A stretch of 64,000 nucleotides of DNA from the NCBI RefSeq assembly GCF_023283985.1, contig NZ_JAKIKU010000006.1, positions 62,001 through 126,000 on the forward strand. The letters are read 5' to 3'. Positions 37,623-47,205 of the stretch are shown here, piece by piece (positions within the stretch are counted from its first letter, which is position 1; the number at the start of each line of letters is the position of its first letter). This DNA comes from Shewanella electrodiphila. Its GTDB lineage: Bacteria; Pseudomonadota; Gammaproteobacteria; Enterobacterales; Shewanellaceae. The translations under genes and the position numbers were made by a program. A model generated the notes under the pieces. That model searched no databases and was not told the DNA's origin. It was given only the letters and a program-made list of their open reading frames with translations.

Positions 37623-37651
37623 TATAAAAAAGGAGCCACTGGCTCCTTTTT
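37623..37651. terminator. bidirectional terminator between yciK and the comEA-like gene
   Basis: AAAAAGGAGCC ACT GGCTCCTTTTT is a perfect inverted repeat with U-tracts on both strands, sitting between convergent genes. Confidence 0.9.
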
Positions 37652-37683
37652 GTTAACTGATACTTTGCCAATTAATCAGTTGA

Positions 37684-38022
37684 TTAAAAGCTAATCTGTT
37701 TCGCATTTTGTTCAATTAATTTATCGCCGACACCCGATACTTGGCTAAGTTGTTTAAGGTTACTGAATTTGCCATGCTTTGCACGATAATCAACAATCGC
37801 TTTAGCTTTAGATTCACCAATGCCTTTTAATTGCTGTAATTCAGCAGCACTGGCTTTATTAATATTAACTTTGGTCAGTTTGATATCATTAACTGCTTTT
37901 GTCGTTTTAGCTTGAGTTTGAGCTTGTTTGGCTACAATCGCTTCTTTTGCAAAGCTTGGCTGTGAAATCCCAATAGATAAAACGCAGACGCACATCACGC
38001 CCATTAGAAATGGATGTTTCAT
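37684..38022 (-). CDS. ComEA-like helix-hairpin-helix DNA-binding protein
   Basis: 112 residues: signal peptide (KHPFLMGVMCVCVLSIG, cut near SFA-K at about 25) and a C-terminal double helix-hairpin-helix (about 50-112) with KVNINKASAAEL, LKGIGESKAKAI and VSGVGDKLIEQN. Such short periplasmic proteins bind incoming DNA during natural transformation in Vibrio and relatives; the E. coli homologue is YbaV. Single gene. Confidence 0.87.
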   Translation of the reverse strand: MKHPFLMGVMCVCVLSIGISQPSFAKEAIVAKQAQTQAKTTKAVNDIKLTKVNINKASAAELQQLKGIGESKAKAIVDYRAKHGKFSNLKQLSQVSGVGDKLIEQNAKQISF

Positions 38023-38208
38023 TGTTTACTCCTTTAAGTCCTATTTAAAACCGATCTTCTTCCCTATCCGTGATCGGGCAATTCAGTAAAGTTTCAAAGC
38101 GACAAAGCCACTTTAAGATGCCCCTGAAAAATCACTGTCATAAAACTGTAGTCAACAATCTAAATAGTTCAAATATTAATCAACTTTTATTATCAAACTC
38201 AATTTAAC

Positions 38209-39303
38209 TTAGTCTTTATGGGTCTCTGACGCAGACTTAACTTTACTCTTTTGCATCATGGATGCAGAAAACGTTTTCAAGTCAGTTAATAATTGTTGAT
38301 GGATCTGGCCAAGTTTAGGTCTATTTTGTTCTTTAAAACTTAAAGGACGACATAACGTCATTGCTTGATAACCCAATCTTGCAGTCAGTAAACCGCCACC
38401 AAGACCTTGTGCAAGTCTTGCAGATAACTTGCCTGTCATTTCAACAGATAATAATTGGGTACCGAGATCGGCAACCACTTCTGTTGTCCCAGCATAAACG
38501 ATATTAATAATAATACTTTTAATCAGCTTAATTCGACTCCAATACCCTAATTCGATACCATAAATATCAGCGATAGCATTAATCATTCGTTGGTTACGCC
38601 AGAGAATAATCGCCATATCTAAAACAGCCAATGGACTAGCAGCCAGTAATAACGCTGACTCTGCTGCATACCGGCTAACAATTTGTTTAGCTTTTTCATC
38701 ACGCTCAGAAACAACTAAATCATCAAACAGCAGCACCATTTCAGCATCGTTATGCTCACTAGTATTCATTGCGCTAAATTGCTGTTTCCCCGTACTTTCT
38801 GGGTACTGAGATAATAAAGGCGATATAAACTTTTCCGCCTCTCCTCGCTGCATACTTTGTGATAACCGCTCGCCAGTGACTTGAGTATCGGCAACATGTT
38901 TTAATTTTACTAATTTTCGCCATTCAGCCAACGTAACCGTAGATACCCAAGCAAGGATCACACCTGTCACCGAGGCATAAAAACCAAATAACCATGGGCT
39001 TTGTAAAAAAGCAGCATGCAGCCCTAGTAAGGTTTGTACAATCACAGCTAAACTTATGCCAACTAAAGAAAGCTTCGCTAATGGCGACCAACGTTTAGCT
39101 GACCGTGTAGGCTCAATAACATCAATGTCCTCTACAATTTCAGCTAAGGCTAACTCACACTGGAACTCAACCTCGGCGTAAGACTGACTCGGTTTGACTT
39201 GAGGCTCTTCTGTAGTTTCAGACGCAAATACTTGCTGCTGCTTTAATTTAGTTTGCTGCATTGATTCGTTATCACTTGAATGGTGCGATTGAGATAGCTT
39301 CAT
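38209..39303 (-). CDS. ycjF: YcjF family inner-membrane protein (TIGR01620)
   Basis: 364 residues: a charged N-terminal region, two membrane segments near residues 75-118, and a C-terminal domain with hydrophobic stretches (ESALLLAASPLAVLDMAIILWRN, IINIVYAGTTEVVADLG) typical of UPF0283/YcjF. Its ATG shares a base with the ycjX stop (TAATG). In E. coli ycjXF belongs to the phage-shock regulon; here it lies just downstream of pspABC but after a terminator. Confidence 0.9.
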   Translation of the reverse strand: MKLSQSHHSSDNESMQQTKLKQQQVFASETTEEPQVKPSQSYAEVEFQCELALAEIVEDIDVIEPTRSAKRWSPLAKLSLVGISLAVIVQTLLGLHAAFLQSPWLFGFYASVTGVILAWVSTVTLAEWRKLVKLKHVADTQVTGERLSQSMQRGEAEKFISPLLSQYPESTGKQQFSAMNTSEHNDAEMVLLFDDLVVSERDEKAKQIVSRYAAESALLLAASPLAVLDMAIILWRNQRMINAIADIYGIELGYWSRIKLIKSIIINIVYAGTTEVVADLGTQLLSVEMTGKLSARLAQGLGGGLLTARLGYQAMTLCRPLSFKEQNRPKLGQIHQQLLTDLKTFSASMMQKSKVKSASETHKD

Positions 39304-40745
39304 TATTGTAATTTATCCCCCAGTAAAAACTGCAGTAAGTGATCTAATCGAATATGTTCAAAGCGTGGATCTGACGTCGCGTTGTTATTCAATTTAGGCG
39401 GATTAAACGAAACAAAGTTGAAGCCCTGCTTTTGCCAAAATGCATTTTCTGGTAATGATTGCGGTACTTCACCAGGAAAAATAGTCAACATATTATGATT
39501 TTCATCGATACCGCGAACCACTTCTTGCTCGCCAGATGAGGTATTTACCATACCGTGCTGTGTTGCTTTAATTGCACTAATAGCCATGGTCTCTACTTCA
39601 CAGCCTTCATAATTGGCGAAATGTTGACTATGTTTAAGCATATCGGTCAATAAGCTCAGTACATGGCTTTGTTGATCGCGCGTCACCCTATCCACTTTAC
39701 TTGCCGCAAATAATAATTTATCGATTTTCGGCGATAACAAACGCTTTAATAAACTTGATTGACCAAAATGAAAACTTTCAACAATGCTATTTAACGCATT
39801 CCCCATATCTTCAAATTGTTCTTTACCGCTATTTAGCCCATTGAAGCAATCCACCAGCACCAATTGACGGTCAAAGCTTGCAAAATAATCGCGATAAAAA
39901 GGCTTAACCACGACTGTTACATATTCCTGATAGCGTTTTTTTAATACTTGGTAATAACTGTCATCTGGTGACGTTTCAAGCTCCGTGAGTTGCTCTAAAG
40001 ATAAATTAACCAATGGGAAAAAGGCTAACAATGGCGTATCAGCAAACTCGCCTGGTAATAACATTCTCCCTGGCTGAGCAAGATAGAAACCTTGCTTGTT
40101 CACCATATCAATGAGTAAAGTTTGATATAAATCGGCAACTTGCTTTAACTTATGTTCATCTGCCACCTCCGCTAAATTAAGTGCGTTAATCGCGTCCTCA
40201 AAAGCAGAAAAATATGGCGAATGTCTTAAGCGGTTTTTCACTTCAAGTTGGCCCGCTACCCATTCAACGTAGCTTTGCTTCAACATAGGTAAATCCAACA
40301 ACCATTCACCTGGGTAGTCAACAATATCGACATATAAAGTCGCCGTATCTGATATTTTGGCTAATATGCCCTTTCTGGGACGATATTTTATCGCTAAACG
40401 GAGCTCGGAAATATTACGTGTTGAAGCTGGCCAAGTCGCAGGAGATGAAGTCAGAGCATTCATCCCACCTTGATAATCAAAACTTGCTATGGCTAGGTCT
40501 GGCTGCATAGTGCGTTTAATACCAATAAGCCGATTATCCCTTGAGACTTGCCATAGCGGTAAAGGGTTTTGTTTAACGTTACTGCCAGCATGAAGCATTT
40601 GATTGACCAGCCCAGTAATAAAAGCAGTTTTACCCGCGCCAGATAACCCCGTTACAGCTAAACGCACATGTCTATCGGTGCTACGATGCACTAATTGATG
40701 CGTTTTTTTGGAAATTTTACTGATTGAACGATCAATAAAGCTCAT
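39303..40745 (-). CDS. ycjX: YcjX family GTP-binding protein
   Basis: 480 residues, DUF463 P-loop protein. Walker A GLSGAGKTAF at about 33-42, then YVDIVDYPGEWLLDLPML (DxxG-type switch) and LLFAASKVDRVTRDQQ as the base-recognition region. Stress-response NTPase of the phage-shock set; its exact role is unknown. Coupled to ycjF by a one-base overlap. Confidence 0.92.
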   Translation of the reverse strand: MSFIDRSISKISKKTHQLVHRSTDRHVRLAVTGLSGAGKTAFITGLVNQMLHAGSNVKQNPLPLWQVSRDNRLIGIKRTMQPDLAIASFDYQGGMNALTSSPATWPASTRNISELRLAIKYRPRKGILAKISDTATLYVDIVDYPGEWLLDLPMLKQSYVEWVAGQLEVKNRLRHSPYFSAFEDAINALNLAEVADEHKLKQVADLYQTLLIDMVNKQGFYLAQPGRMLLPGEFADTPLLAFFPLVNLSLEQLTELETSPDDSYYQVLKKRYQEYVTVVVKPFYRDYFASFDRQLVLVDCFNGLNSGKEQFEDMGNALNSIVESFHFGQSSLLKRLLSPKIDKLLFAASKVDRVTRDQQSHVLSLLTDMLKHSQHFANYEGCEVETMAISAIKATQHGMVNTSSGEQEVVRGIDENHNMLTIFPGEVPQSLPENAFWQKQGFNFVSFNPPKLNNNATSDPRFEHIRLDHLLQFLLGDKLQ

Positions 40746-40867
40746 AATTTATCTCAAGTTATCTGTTAAAAACCAACTCTTATACAAAAAGTATTTCAAA
40801 AAAGTGTTGGTGATCATTTTGGGGAGTTATTGCTGTGCTAATTACTATAACATTTAGGCAGGAAAGG

Positions 40868-40893
40868 AAAAAATCAAGGGCGGGATACCGCCC
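40868..40893 (-). terminator. terminator after pspC
   Basis: GGGCGG and CCGCCC arms around a four-base loop (TATC on the minus strand), followed there by TTGATTTTTTCC. Separates pspABC from ycjXF. Confidence 0.8.
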
Positions 40894-40949
40894 ATTGGAT
40901 TTTAGTTGCTCTGGTTAGAAAGAGCCTACTTACAACAGATTGAACAAGA

Positions 40950-41345
40950 TTACAGATTATTAATTTCATGTTTCAAATCGAAATTATCTGAAGTCACGTG
41001 GCGCTCTAAACGTTGTAATCTAATCTCAAGCGCATAGAACTGACTGTTTACTTCATGAAGTGCGCGTTTAGCTGGCTCACCTGCTTGCCAAACTTTTTTC
41101 TTCACTTCAATATCTTTATGGTGCGGTTTTGTCGTCACCTCCTCAACCTTGCTGTCCAAAATTAACCATAATGCAATGTAGATGATTAATATTGGTCCAG
41201 AACCACCCACTAAAAAGATTGATACCGCAATAACACGTACTAACCAGGTTTCAAAATTAAAGTAGTCGGCAATCCCTGCGCAAACTCCTGAAATTTTACC
41301 CGCTTTGGGGATTCGGTATAATGTACGACCGTTAGCCTTGCTCAT
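40950..41345 (-). CDS. pspC: phage shock protein C
   Basis: 131 residues. The N-terminal PspC domain has TLYRIPKAGKISGVCAGIADYF, followed by a membrane segment (about 38-65) and a cytoplasmic or periplasmic C-terminal tail with a predicted coil. It works with PspB to release PspF from PspA under membrane stress. Starts inside the end of pspB (14 bp overlap) with GGAGGGG before the ATG. Confidence 0.94.
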   Translation of the reverse strand: MSKANGRTLYRIPKAGKISGVCAGIADYFNFETWLVRVIAVSIFLVGGSGPILIIYIALWLILDSKVEEVTTKPHHKDIEVKKKVWQAGEPAKRALHEVNSQFYALEIRLQRLERHVTSDNFDLKHEINNL

Positions 41346-41571
41346 GTTTTCCCCTCCACTCTGGTGCTTCCGTGTCTAAAATAGCTTCCAATGTTTCGAT
41401 TCGCTGGCCCATTTTATCAGCTTGGGCAATCAGTTCGTTCAGTTGTGTAAACTCTGCCTCAGTGAGCCCCTGGCTCACTTGTCGCTTACTGCGATAATGA
41501 AGAACCAACCAGATAGGCGCCACAATCACAAGAAAAATAATAATTGGGGCAATAAGAAGATCCATATCCAT
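41332..41571 (-). CDS. pspB: phage shock protein B
   Basis: 79 residues: one N-terminal membrane helix (about 4-25, IAPIIIFLVIVAPIWLVLHY) and a cytoplasmic coiled coil (about 38-65), as in PspB. Lies 19 bp after pspA and overlaps pspC. GAGGTGAG precedes the ATG. Confidence 0.94.
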   Translation of the reverse strand: MDMDLLIAPIIIFLVIVAPIWLVLHYRSKRQVSQGLTEAEFTQLNELIAQADKMGQRIETLEAILDTEAPEWRGKHEQG

Positions 41572-41590
41572 AACTCACCTCTGAAAAAGT

Positions 41591-42286
41591 TTACTTACTT
41601 GATTTAGTAGTTGTTTTAGTTGTTGATTTAGCTTTAACTTTTGCTTTTAAAGCCTCTAATTCTTCGTTGACTGAGTCTTCAGCTTCTAATGCAGCAAACT
41701 CATCTGCAAGATTACTTTTCTTACCGATATCATAAGCTTCAACTTGTGACTCTAAACCTTCAACACGACGCTCATAATTCTCAAACTTCACCATCGCGTC
41801 ATCAATTTTGCTTGAATCTAACTGCTTTTTCACTTCTAAACGTGAAGTTGCAGTTTGCTTACGCATAATGATGGTTTTCTGACGAGCTCTAGCATCATTA
41901 AGCTTTTCTTGTAGTTGCTCAACTTCTTGCTTAAGACGGGCAATATGCTCTTCAACTACTTGCAGTTCCATTTCTAATGTTTCTAGAATGGTGACTGTTT
42001 TCTGTTTTTCAATTAATGCAGCTTTTGCTAAATCTTCTCTATCTTTCGATAAAGCTAATTCTGCTTTTGCTTGCCAATCGATAACTTGCTCTTGCACTCG
42101 GCTAATACGACGCAGTAGTTCTTTCTTTTCTGCTAACACTTTGGCAGAAGTTGAACGAACCTCAACTAACGTGTCTTCCATTTCCTGAATAATCAGACGA
42201 ACCATTTTTTCTGGATCTTCAGCTTTATCTAGTAAAGCACTGATGTTCGAATTAATGATGTCTGCAAAGCGTGAGAAGATTCCCAT
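41591..42286 (-). CDS. pspA: phage shock protein A
   Basis: 231 residues, almost entirely coiled coil (about 25-185), PspA/IM30/ESCRT-III family. Begins MGIFSRFADIINSNISALLDKAEDPEKM, typical of PspA, with the amphipathic helix at the N-terminus. It inhibits PspF and, when released, binds and stabilises the inner membrane. Lys/Thr-rich C-terminal tail. First gene of pspABC and divergent from pspF. Confidence 0.96.
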   Translation of the reverse strand: MGIFSRFADIINSNISALLDKAEDPEKMVRLIIQEMEDTLVEVRSTSAKVLAEKKELLRRISRVQEQVIDWQAKAELALSKDREDLAKAALIEKQKTVTILETLEMELQVVEEHIARLKQEVEQLQEKLNDARARQKTIIMRKQTATSRLEVKKQLDSSKIDDAMVKFENYERRVEGLESQVEAYDIGKKSNLADEFAALEAEDSVNEELEALKAKVKAKSTTKTTTKSSK

Positions 42287-42326
42287 AATGTGTCCCTCAA
42301 ATATTTTGTTAATGTCGAATATTACT

Positions 42327-42345
42327 ATTCACAAGCCGTGCCAAC
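42327..42345 (-). promoter_or_regulatory. candidate sigma-54 promoter of pspABC
   Basis: On the minus strand TTGGCACG gives a perfect -24 element about 55 bp before pspA. The -12 element is poor: GTGA stands where TTGC or TTGT is expected. The divergent PspF activator gene supports sigma-54 control, but the exact promoter is uncertain. Confidence 0.45.
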
Positions 42346-42464
42346 TTTTTATATGTGTTATCTTTCAACAGGTTAACCAAAATATTAACTTTTCCTTTAT
42401 TTTAAAGCGCTAGCCAACTATTATGATTTTCACCACTTGTTAGCGTATTAGACTAAAAATTACA

Positions 42465-43592
42465 GTGACTAGACAATTTGAGCAAGACAATCTTATCGGA
42501 CAATCCAATGCTTTATTAGAAGTATTGGAACATGTGTCTAAAGTTGCCCCACTATCTAAGCCGGTTTTAATCATCGGCGAACGTGGTACTGGTAAAGAAC
42601 TTATCGCAGAACGTCTACATTATCTATCTGCCAGATGGGATCAAGAGTTTATTAAGCTCAATTGTTCATCCTTAAGTGAATCTTTACTAGAAAGCGAATT
42701 ATTTGGCCATGAGTCTGGCGCTTTTACTGGCGCGAAAGGAAAACATGAAGGTCGATTTGAACGCGCAGATGACGGCACACTATTTTTAGACGAACTTGCT
42801 AACACTTCAGGGTTAATTCAAGAAAAGTTATTACGTGTCATTGAATATGGTGAGTTTGAACGTGTTGGCGGCAGTAAAACAGTACAAACTAATGTTCGAC
42901 TCGTCTGTGCTGCCAATGAAGATTTACCTTCACTCGCTGAAAATGGTGAGTTCCGCGCCGATTTACTCGATAGACTTGCATTCGATGTAATCACGCTACC
43001 ACCGCTTAGATGCAGAACAGAAGACATTATGCCTTTAGCTGAATATTTTGCTATCAGTATGGCAAGACAGCTGAATTTAGATTTTTTCGGTGGATTTAGT
43101 CCCATCGCAATAGAGCAATTAATGTCGCACCGCTGGCCGGGCAATATTCGTGAACTTAAAAACGTGGTTGAGCGAAGCGTTTATCGCCGAGGATCTGACG
43201 GTGATGAAATTGACCATATTATTCTCGATCCATTTGCCTCCCCTTATCGACCAACCGGTCGAGTGAAAACTCGAGAAAGACAAGCCCCAGCGACTTCTAG
43301 TGCAGAATCACATGTCAGTGCAGCGCCAATTGAAAGTAATAGCCCTGAGGACAGTAATACAAGCTCAGCAAGCAGTGCAGAAGGAACTCAACATCAAACA
43401 GGCCAACTCAATAGCCTGTTTAGTTTCCCTATCAACTTTAAAGATCATACAGAAAACTATGAAGTTGAACTATTAAAGAAAGCCTTGGCGGAGAGTCAAT
43501 ATAATCAAAAGAAAACCGCAGAGTTACTCGGATTAAGCTATCACCAGTTGCGCGGTATTTTGAAAAAGTACAACTTATTGGAAAAGGCTTAA
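42465..43592 (+). CDS. pspF: phage shock operon transcriptional activator PspF
   Basis: 375 residues from a GTG codon. Sigma-54 enhancer-binding protein without a receiver domain: Walker A GERGTGKE (38-45), GAFTGA loop (85-90), Walker B DGTLFLDEL, arginine-finger region FRADLLDRL, WPGNIRELKN, and a C-terminal Fis-type helix-turn-helix with NQKKTAELLGLSYHQLRG. About 50 residues longer than the E. coli protein because of a Ser/Glu-rich linker (about 265-320). It activates pspABC; PspA restrains it. Followed by sapABCDF on the same strand. Confidence 0.94.
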   Translation: MTRQFEQDNLIGQSNALLEVLEHVSKVAPLSKPVLIIGERGTGKELIAERLHYLSARWDQEFIKLNCSSLSESLLESELFGHESGAFTGAKGKHEGRFERADDGTLFLDELANTSGLIQEKLLRVIEYGEFERVGGSKTVQTNVRLVCAANEDLPSLAENGEFRADLLDRLAFDVITLPPLRCRTEDIMPLAEYFAISMARQLNLDFFGGFSPIAIEQLMSHRWPGNIRELKNVVERSVYRRGSDGDEIDHIILDPFASPYRPTGRVKTRERQAPATSSAESHVSAAPIESNSPEDSNTSSASSAEGTQHQTGQLNSLFSFPINFKDHTENYEVELLKKALAESQYNQKKTAELLGLSYHQLRGILKKYNLLEKA

Positions 43593-43665
43593 GATGATAT
43601 TTGCTCCTAAGTTATTAACACTGCTAAAATAGTCGTTTACAGCCTAAAAATTGAATGATGAAAAA

Positions 43666-45294
43666 ATGCGTGTGATTAGAGAACGTTGGAATCCCTTAGC
43701 ATTACTTTGCTTACTATCTTTTTTAGTAACAGCTTGTGGTGAGCTCAATGTTCCATCTGGGATTGTGTATTGCTCAGAAGGTAATCCTGAAACCTTTAAT
43801 CCGCAGCTCATTACATCAGGCACCACCATCGATGCTAGCTCTAATCAACTCTATAATCGTTTAATTGATTACAATGATGACTCATCTGACTATAGCGCCG
43901 CACTCGCGACAGATTGGGCGGTATCAGATGATGGGCTGCAATATCGATTCACACTGCGCCAAGATGTACAATTCCACTACAACAATTTGTTTAGTCCATC
44001 CCGCAACTTTAACGCAGATGATGTCATCTTTTCGTTTGCACGCATTATCAATACAGAACATCCCTATCATTTAGTAAGCAGAACAGGTTATCCTTTTTTT
44101 CAAAGTATTGATTTTGCTAATTTAGTAAGCAAAATTGAAAAAATTAATGATTACGAAGTTGTGTTCCATCTTGCCAATAAAGATGCGTCATTTTTATCTA
44201 ACCTTGCCACCGACTTTGCCGTTATATTATCCGCTGAATACGCTGCACAACAACTGGCAGCTGGCACACCTGAAAATATCGACTACTTTGCCATTGGTAC
44301 AGGGCCATTTTATTTAGCTGAATATGCTAAAAACGAATATATACGCTTCAAACGTAATCAGTACTATTGGGGGGAACAAGCCAAGATTGATTTACTCGTT
44401 TTTGATATCACCCGTAAAAGTGAAGCAAGACTAGCTAAAATCATTACTCGAGATTGCCAAGTATCCGCACTACCCAAAGCCAATGAACTTGCTGTCATAA
44501 ACAAACATAAGCACCTTGAATTACGTACTAAGCCAGGTTTAAACGTAGCATTTTGGGCATTCAACACCCAAAAGCCACCGCTGGATGATGTCAGAGTGCG
44601 TCATGCTTTGGCCCACGCTGTAGACAAACAAAACATTCTCAATGTGGTTTATCATGACACTGCCGTTGCCGCTTCGGGCATGTTGCCACCCGCATCTTGG
44701 GCTTATACAGAAACAGAAGACGCCAAGCATTACGATCCTGAAGAAGCTAAACGTTTGTTAAAAGAAGCTGGCGTCACAAATTTAAGCTTTGATATTTGGG
44801 CGATGCCTGTCGTCAGAATTTATAACCCTAATGCGCTTAAAACCGCTGAGCTCATTCAAGCGGATTTGGCGAATATCGGCGTAACGGTTAACATCGTCAG
44901 TTACGATTGGAGTGTATTCACGCAGAAACTTATTTCCAGTGAATACGACTCTGTACTCATTGGTTGGAATGCTGACAACACCGACCCAGATAACTTTTTT
45001 ACGCCACTGTTAAGTTGCAGCGCACTTGAGTCCAATAACAATCGCTCCCGCTGGTGTTCTACTGAGCTGGATACTTTGTTATCACAAGCTAAAGAGACGC
45101 TTTCCAAGCCAGAACGAAAAAGGCTTTACAAACAGGCCGAGAAAATCATTCATGAGCAAGTACCTTTGGTCAATATCGCGCACGCCCAAAAGCTACTGCT
45201 GAAAAATACCAACGTGAGCATTAAAAATGTCAATCCATACGGTGGTATGTCATTTTCCGGTGTTGAGCTGATTAAACAGGAGGTTCAACCTTAA
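43666..45294 (+). CDS. sapA: peptide ABC transporter substrate-binding protein SapA
   Basis: 542 residues from the ATG MRVIRERW (a TTG five codons earlier is the longer option). Lipobox LVTAC (Cys24), then the SBP_bac_5 fold: VYCSEGNPETFNPQ, and YRFTLRQDVQFH, DDVIFSFARI and DVRVRHALAHAVDK further on. Binding protein of the Sap system, linked in enterobacteria to antimicrobial peptide resistance and putrescine export. First gene of sapABCDF; its stop overlaps the sapB start (TAATG). Confidence 0.9.
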   Translation: MRVIRERWNPLALLCLLSFLVTACGELNVPSGIVYCSEGNPETFNPQLITSGTTIDASSNQLYNRLIDYNDDSSDYSAALATDWAVSDDGLQYRFTLRQDVQFHYNNLFSPSRNFNADDVIFSFARIINTEHPYHLVSRTGYPFFQSIDFANLVSKIEKINDYEVVFHLANKDASFLSNLATDFAVILSAEYAAQQLAAGTPENIDYFAIGTGPFYLAEYAKNEYIRFKRNQYYWGEQAKIDLLVFDITRKSEARLAKIITRDCQVSALPKANELAVINKHKHLELRTKPGLNVAFWAFNTQKPPLDDVRVRHALAHAVDKQNILNVVYHDTAVAASGMLPPASWAYTETEDAKHYDPEEAKRLLKEAGVTNLSFDIWAMPVVRIYNPNALKTAELIQADLANIGVTVNIVSYDWSVFTQKLISSEYDSVLIGWNADNTDPDNFFTPLLSCSALESNNNRSRWCSTELDTLLSQAKETLSKPERKRLYKQAEKIIHEQVPLVNIAHAQKLLLKNTNVSIKNVNPYGGMSFSGVELIKQEVQP

Positions 45295-46322
45295 TGTGGC
45301 GCTATCTTATAAGACGACTGAACCTTTTTATTGCTACATCGATAGTAATGATGGCGGTATTATTTTTTGCAACGGGCATGTTTCCTGTAGAAAAAGGCTA
45401 TGCGCTTACCGGTATTCAGTTCCCTACCGAAGAACAACAAGTTCAAACTGTTGAAGACTACAAATTAGATAAAAACCAGTTCAGTCAGTTTTATGCCTAT
45501 GTAACACAAAGATTATCAGGAAATTTAGGTATTTCAGTTAACTCACAGCAAGATGTGGCTGAAGAGTTAAGTGCCGTATTACCTGCATCATTTGAACTAT
45601 CATTATTTGCTGGCTGTATTGCAGTCTTCTTCGGCGTACCGTTAGGGGTGTTAGCCTCGCTTAGTTCCAGTAAACCAGTGCAGCGTAGTATTTTAGCCAT
45701 TACCTTAACCGGCTATTCCATTCCAGTATTTTGGCTTGGATTAACCCTCGCTCTTTGGTTTGGTGTGCAATTAGAATGGTTACCGATTTCTGGTCAAATT
45801 AACCTGTTATATGAAATAGAGCCCGTCACTCGTATTATGTTGATAGATACATTGTTATCTGAGTCAAGTTACAGCATGTCGGCGTTTAAAGATGCTTTAC
45901 TGCATATCATACTGCCAGCTGTCACCTTAGCCGTATTGCCTTTTACTGTGGTTATCCGGATCACCCGCCAAGCTATGGTGACCGTCATGACTCAAACCTA
46001 TATCCGTGCTGCAGAGGCCAGAGGATTAAGTACATACCGTATTCTAATCAGACATGCCCTGCCCAATGCGCTTATTCCAGTGTTAAAAGCATTCGGTTTA
46101 ATGCTTGGCTCATTTGCAAGTTACGGCATTATTGTCGAAGTGATATTTGCTTGGCCTGGAGTCGGTTCTTGGTTGATTAATGCTATATATCAACGAGATT
46201 ACACCGTAATCCAAGCAGGTATCTTGTCGGTTTCATTATTAATTATCTTTTTGAGTATTATGATTGAATTACTGCATACCACTATTAATCCCATTAATAG
46301 GAAAGAACTGTATGCCGATTAA
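45294..46322 (+). CDS. sapB: ABC transporter permease SapB
   Basis: 342 residues, six membrane segments, OppB-type permease. Seen: the EAA-like loop YIRAAEARGLSTYRILIRHALPNALIP and the N-terminal segment with a large periplasmic loop. Inner membrane partner of SapC. One-base overlap with sapA and 11-base overlap with sapC. Confidence 0.93.
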   Translation: MWRYLIRRLNLFIATSIVMMAVLFFATGMFPVEKGYALTGIQFPTEEQQVQTVEDYKLDKNQFSQFYAYVTQRLSGNLGISVNSQQDVAEELSAVLPASFELSLFAGCIAVFFGVPLGVLASLSSSKPVQRSILAITLTGYSIPVFWLGLTLALWFGVQLEWLPISGQINLLYEIEPVTRIMLIDTLLSESSYSMSAFKDALLHIILPAVTLAVLPFTVVIRITRQAMVTVMTQTYIRAAEARGLSTYRILIRHALPNALIPVLKAFGLMLGSFASYGIIVEVIFAWPGVGSWLINAIYQRDYTVIQAGILSVSLLIIFLSIMIELLHTTINPINRKELYAD

Positions 46323-47202
46323 AAAACTCTACCAAGAAGAACAAATAGACTCACCGCTTGGGCAGTTATGGCATGCTTTTGCATCTAACCCTTTTGCAGT
46401 TGCAGGTTTATGGGCGGTGATATTTCTATTACTTCTGGTTATTTTAGGTCCATTGCTCGCCCCTTTTCAGCCAGAGTTACAAAATCCAGATGCGATTTTA
46501 CTGCCCCCATCTTGGGATCAAGCAGGTCATGTTTCGCACTTTTTAGGCACCGACGATTTAGGCCGTGATTTATTTAGTCGAATTTTACATGGCGTCAGGC
46601 TCACTTTTGGGATGTCATTAATCGTCGTGGTATGTGCCCTTGTTGTCGGTTTCATTATTGGCTCCTTGTCAGGAATGATGCGCGGCTTAAAGTCGAGTAT
46701 TTTAGGCCATTTATTAGATGCATTGCTGTCAATTCCATCACTATTGTTAGCTATTTTAGTGGTCGCAGTCACAGGTCCTGGGCTATCAAATGTGTTTTGG
46801 GCTGTGGGTATTGCCTTAACCCCACAATTTGTTCGCGCGATTCATCAAGCTGTGCATGAAGAGTTACAAAAAGAATACGTTACAGCCGCTAAACTTGATG
46901 GTGCTAGCCAAATCCAGATATTTTGGTATGTGATCATGCCTAATGTGTGGGATGTGGTTATCATTCAAACCACCATTGCTATTTCAGTTGCGATTTTGGA
47001 TATTGCAGCCTTAGGCTTCTTGAATTTAGGTGCACAAGCACCCAGTTCTGAGTGGGGGTCAATGATTTATCAAGGTTTAAGTAGCCTGCTTATTGCACCT
47101 TGGACAATTACAATCCCAGGGCTTGCCATTTTATTTACGGTGTTATCCATCAATTTAGTGGGTGACGGATTACGCTCGGCGTTAGCGCCGATAAGAAATT
47201 AA
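46312..47202 (+). CDS. sapC: ABC transporter permease SapC
   Basis: 296 residues from the ATG MPIKKLYQEEQ (GGAAAG 6-11 bases upstream). OppC-type permease with LGTDDLGRDLFSRILHGVRLTFG in the periplasmic-loop/TM2 junction and EAA motif YVTAAKLDGASQIQIFWYVIMPN. The gene overlaps sapB by 11 bases. Confidence 0.93.
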   Translation: MPIKKLYQEEQIDSPLGQLWHAFASNPFAVAGLWAVIFLLLLVILGPLLAPFQPELQNPDAILLPPSWDQAGHVSHFLGTDDLGRDLFSRILHGVRLTFGMSLIVVVCALVVGFIIGSLSGMMRGLKSSILGHLLDALLSIPSLLLAILVVAVTGPGLSNVFWAVGIALTPQFVRAIHQAVHEELQKEYVTAAKLDGASQIQIFWYVIMPNVWDVVIIQTTIAISVAILDIAALGFLNLGAQAPSSEWGSMIYQGLSSLLIAPWTITIPGLAILFTVLSINLVGDGLRSALAPIRN

Positions 47203-47205
47203 CCT

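Noticed and set aside
39303..42286. ycjXF read as one operon with pspABC
   Set aside because: A GC-rich terminator with a U-tract at 40868-40893 separates them, although partial read-through is possible.
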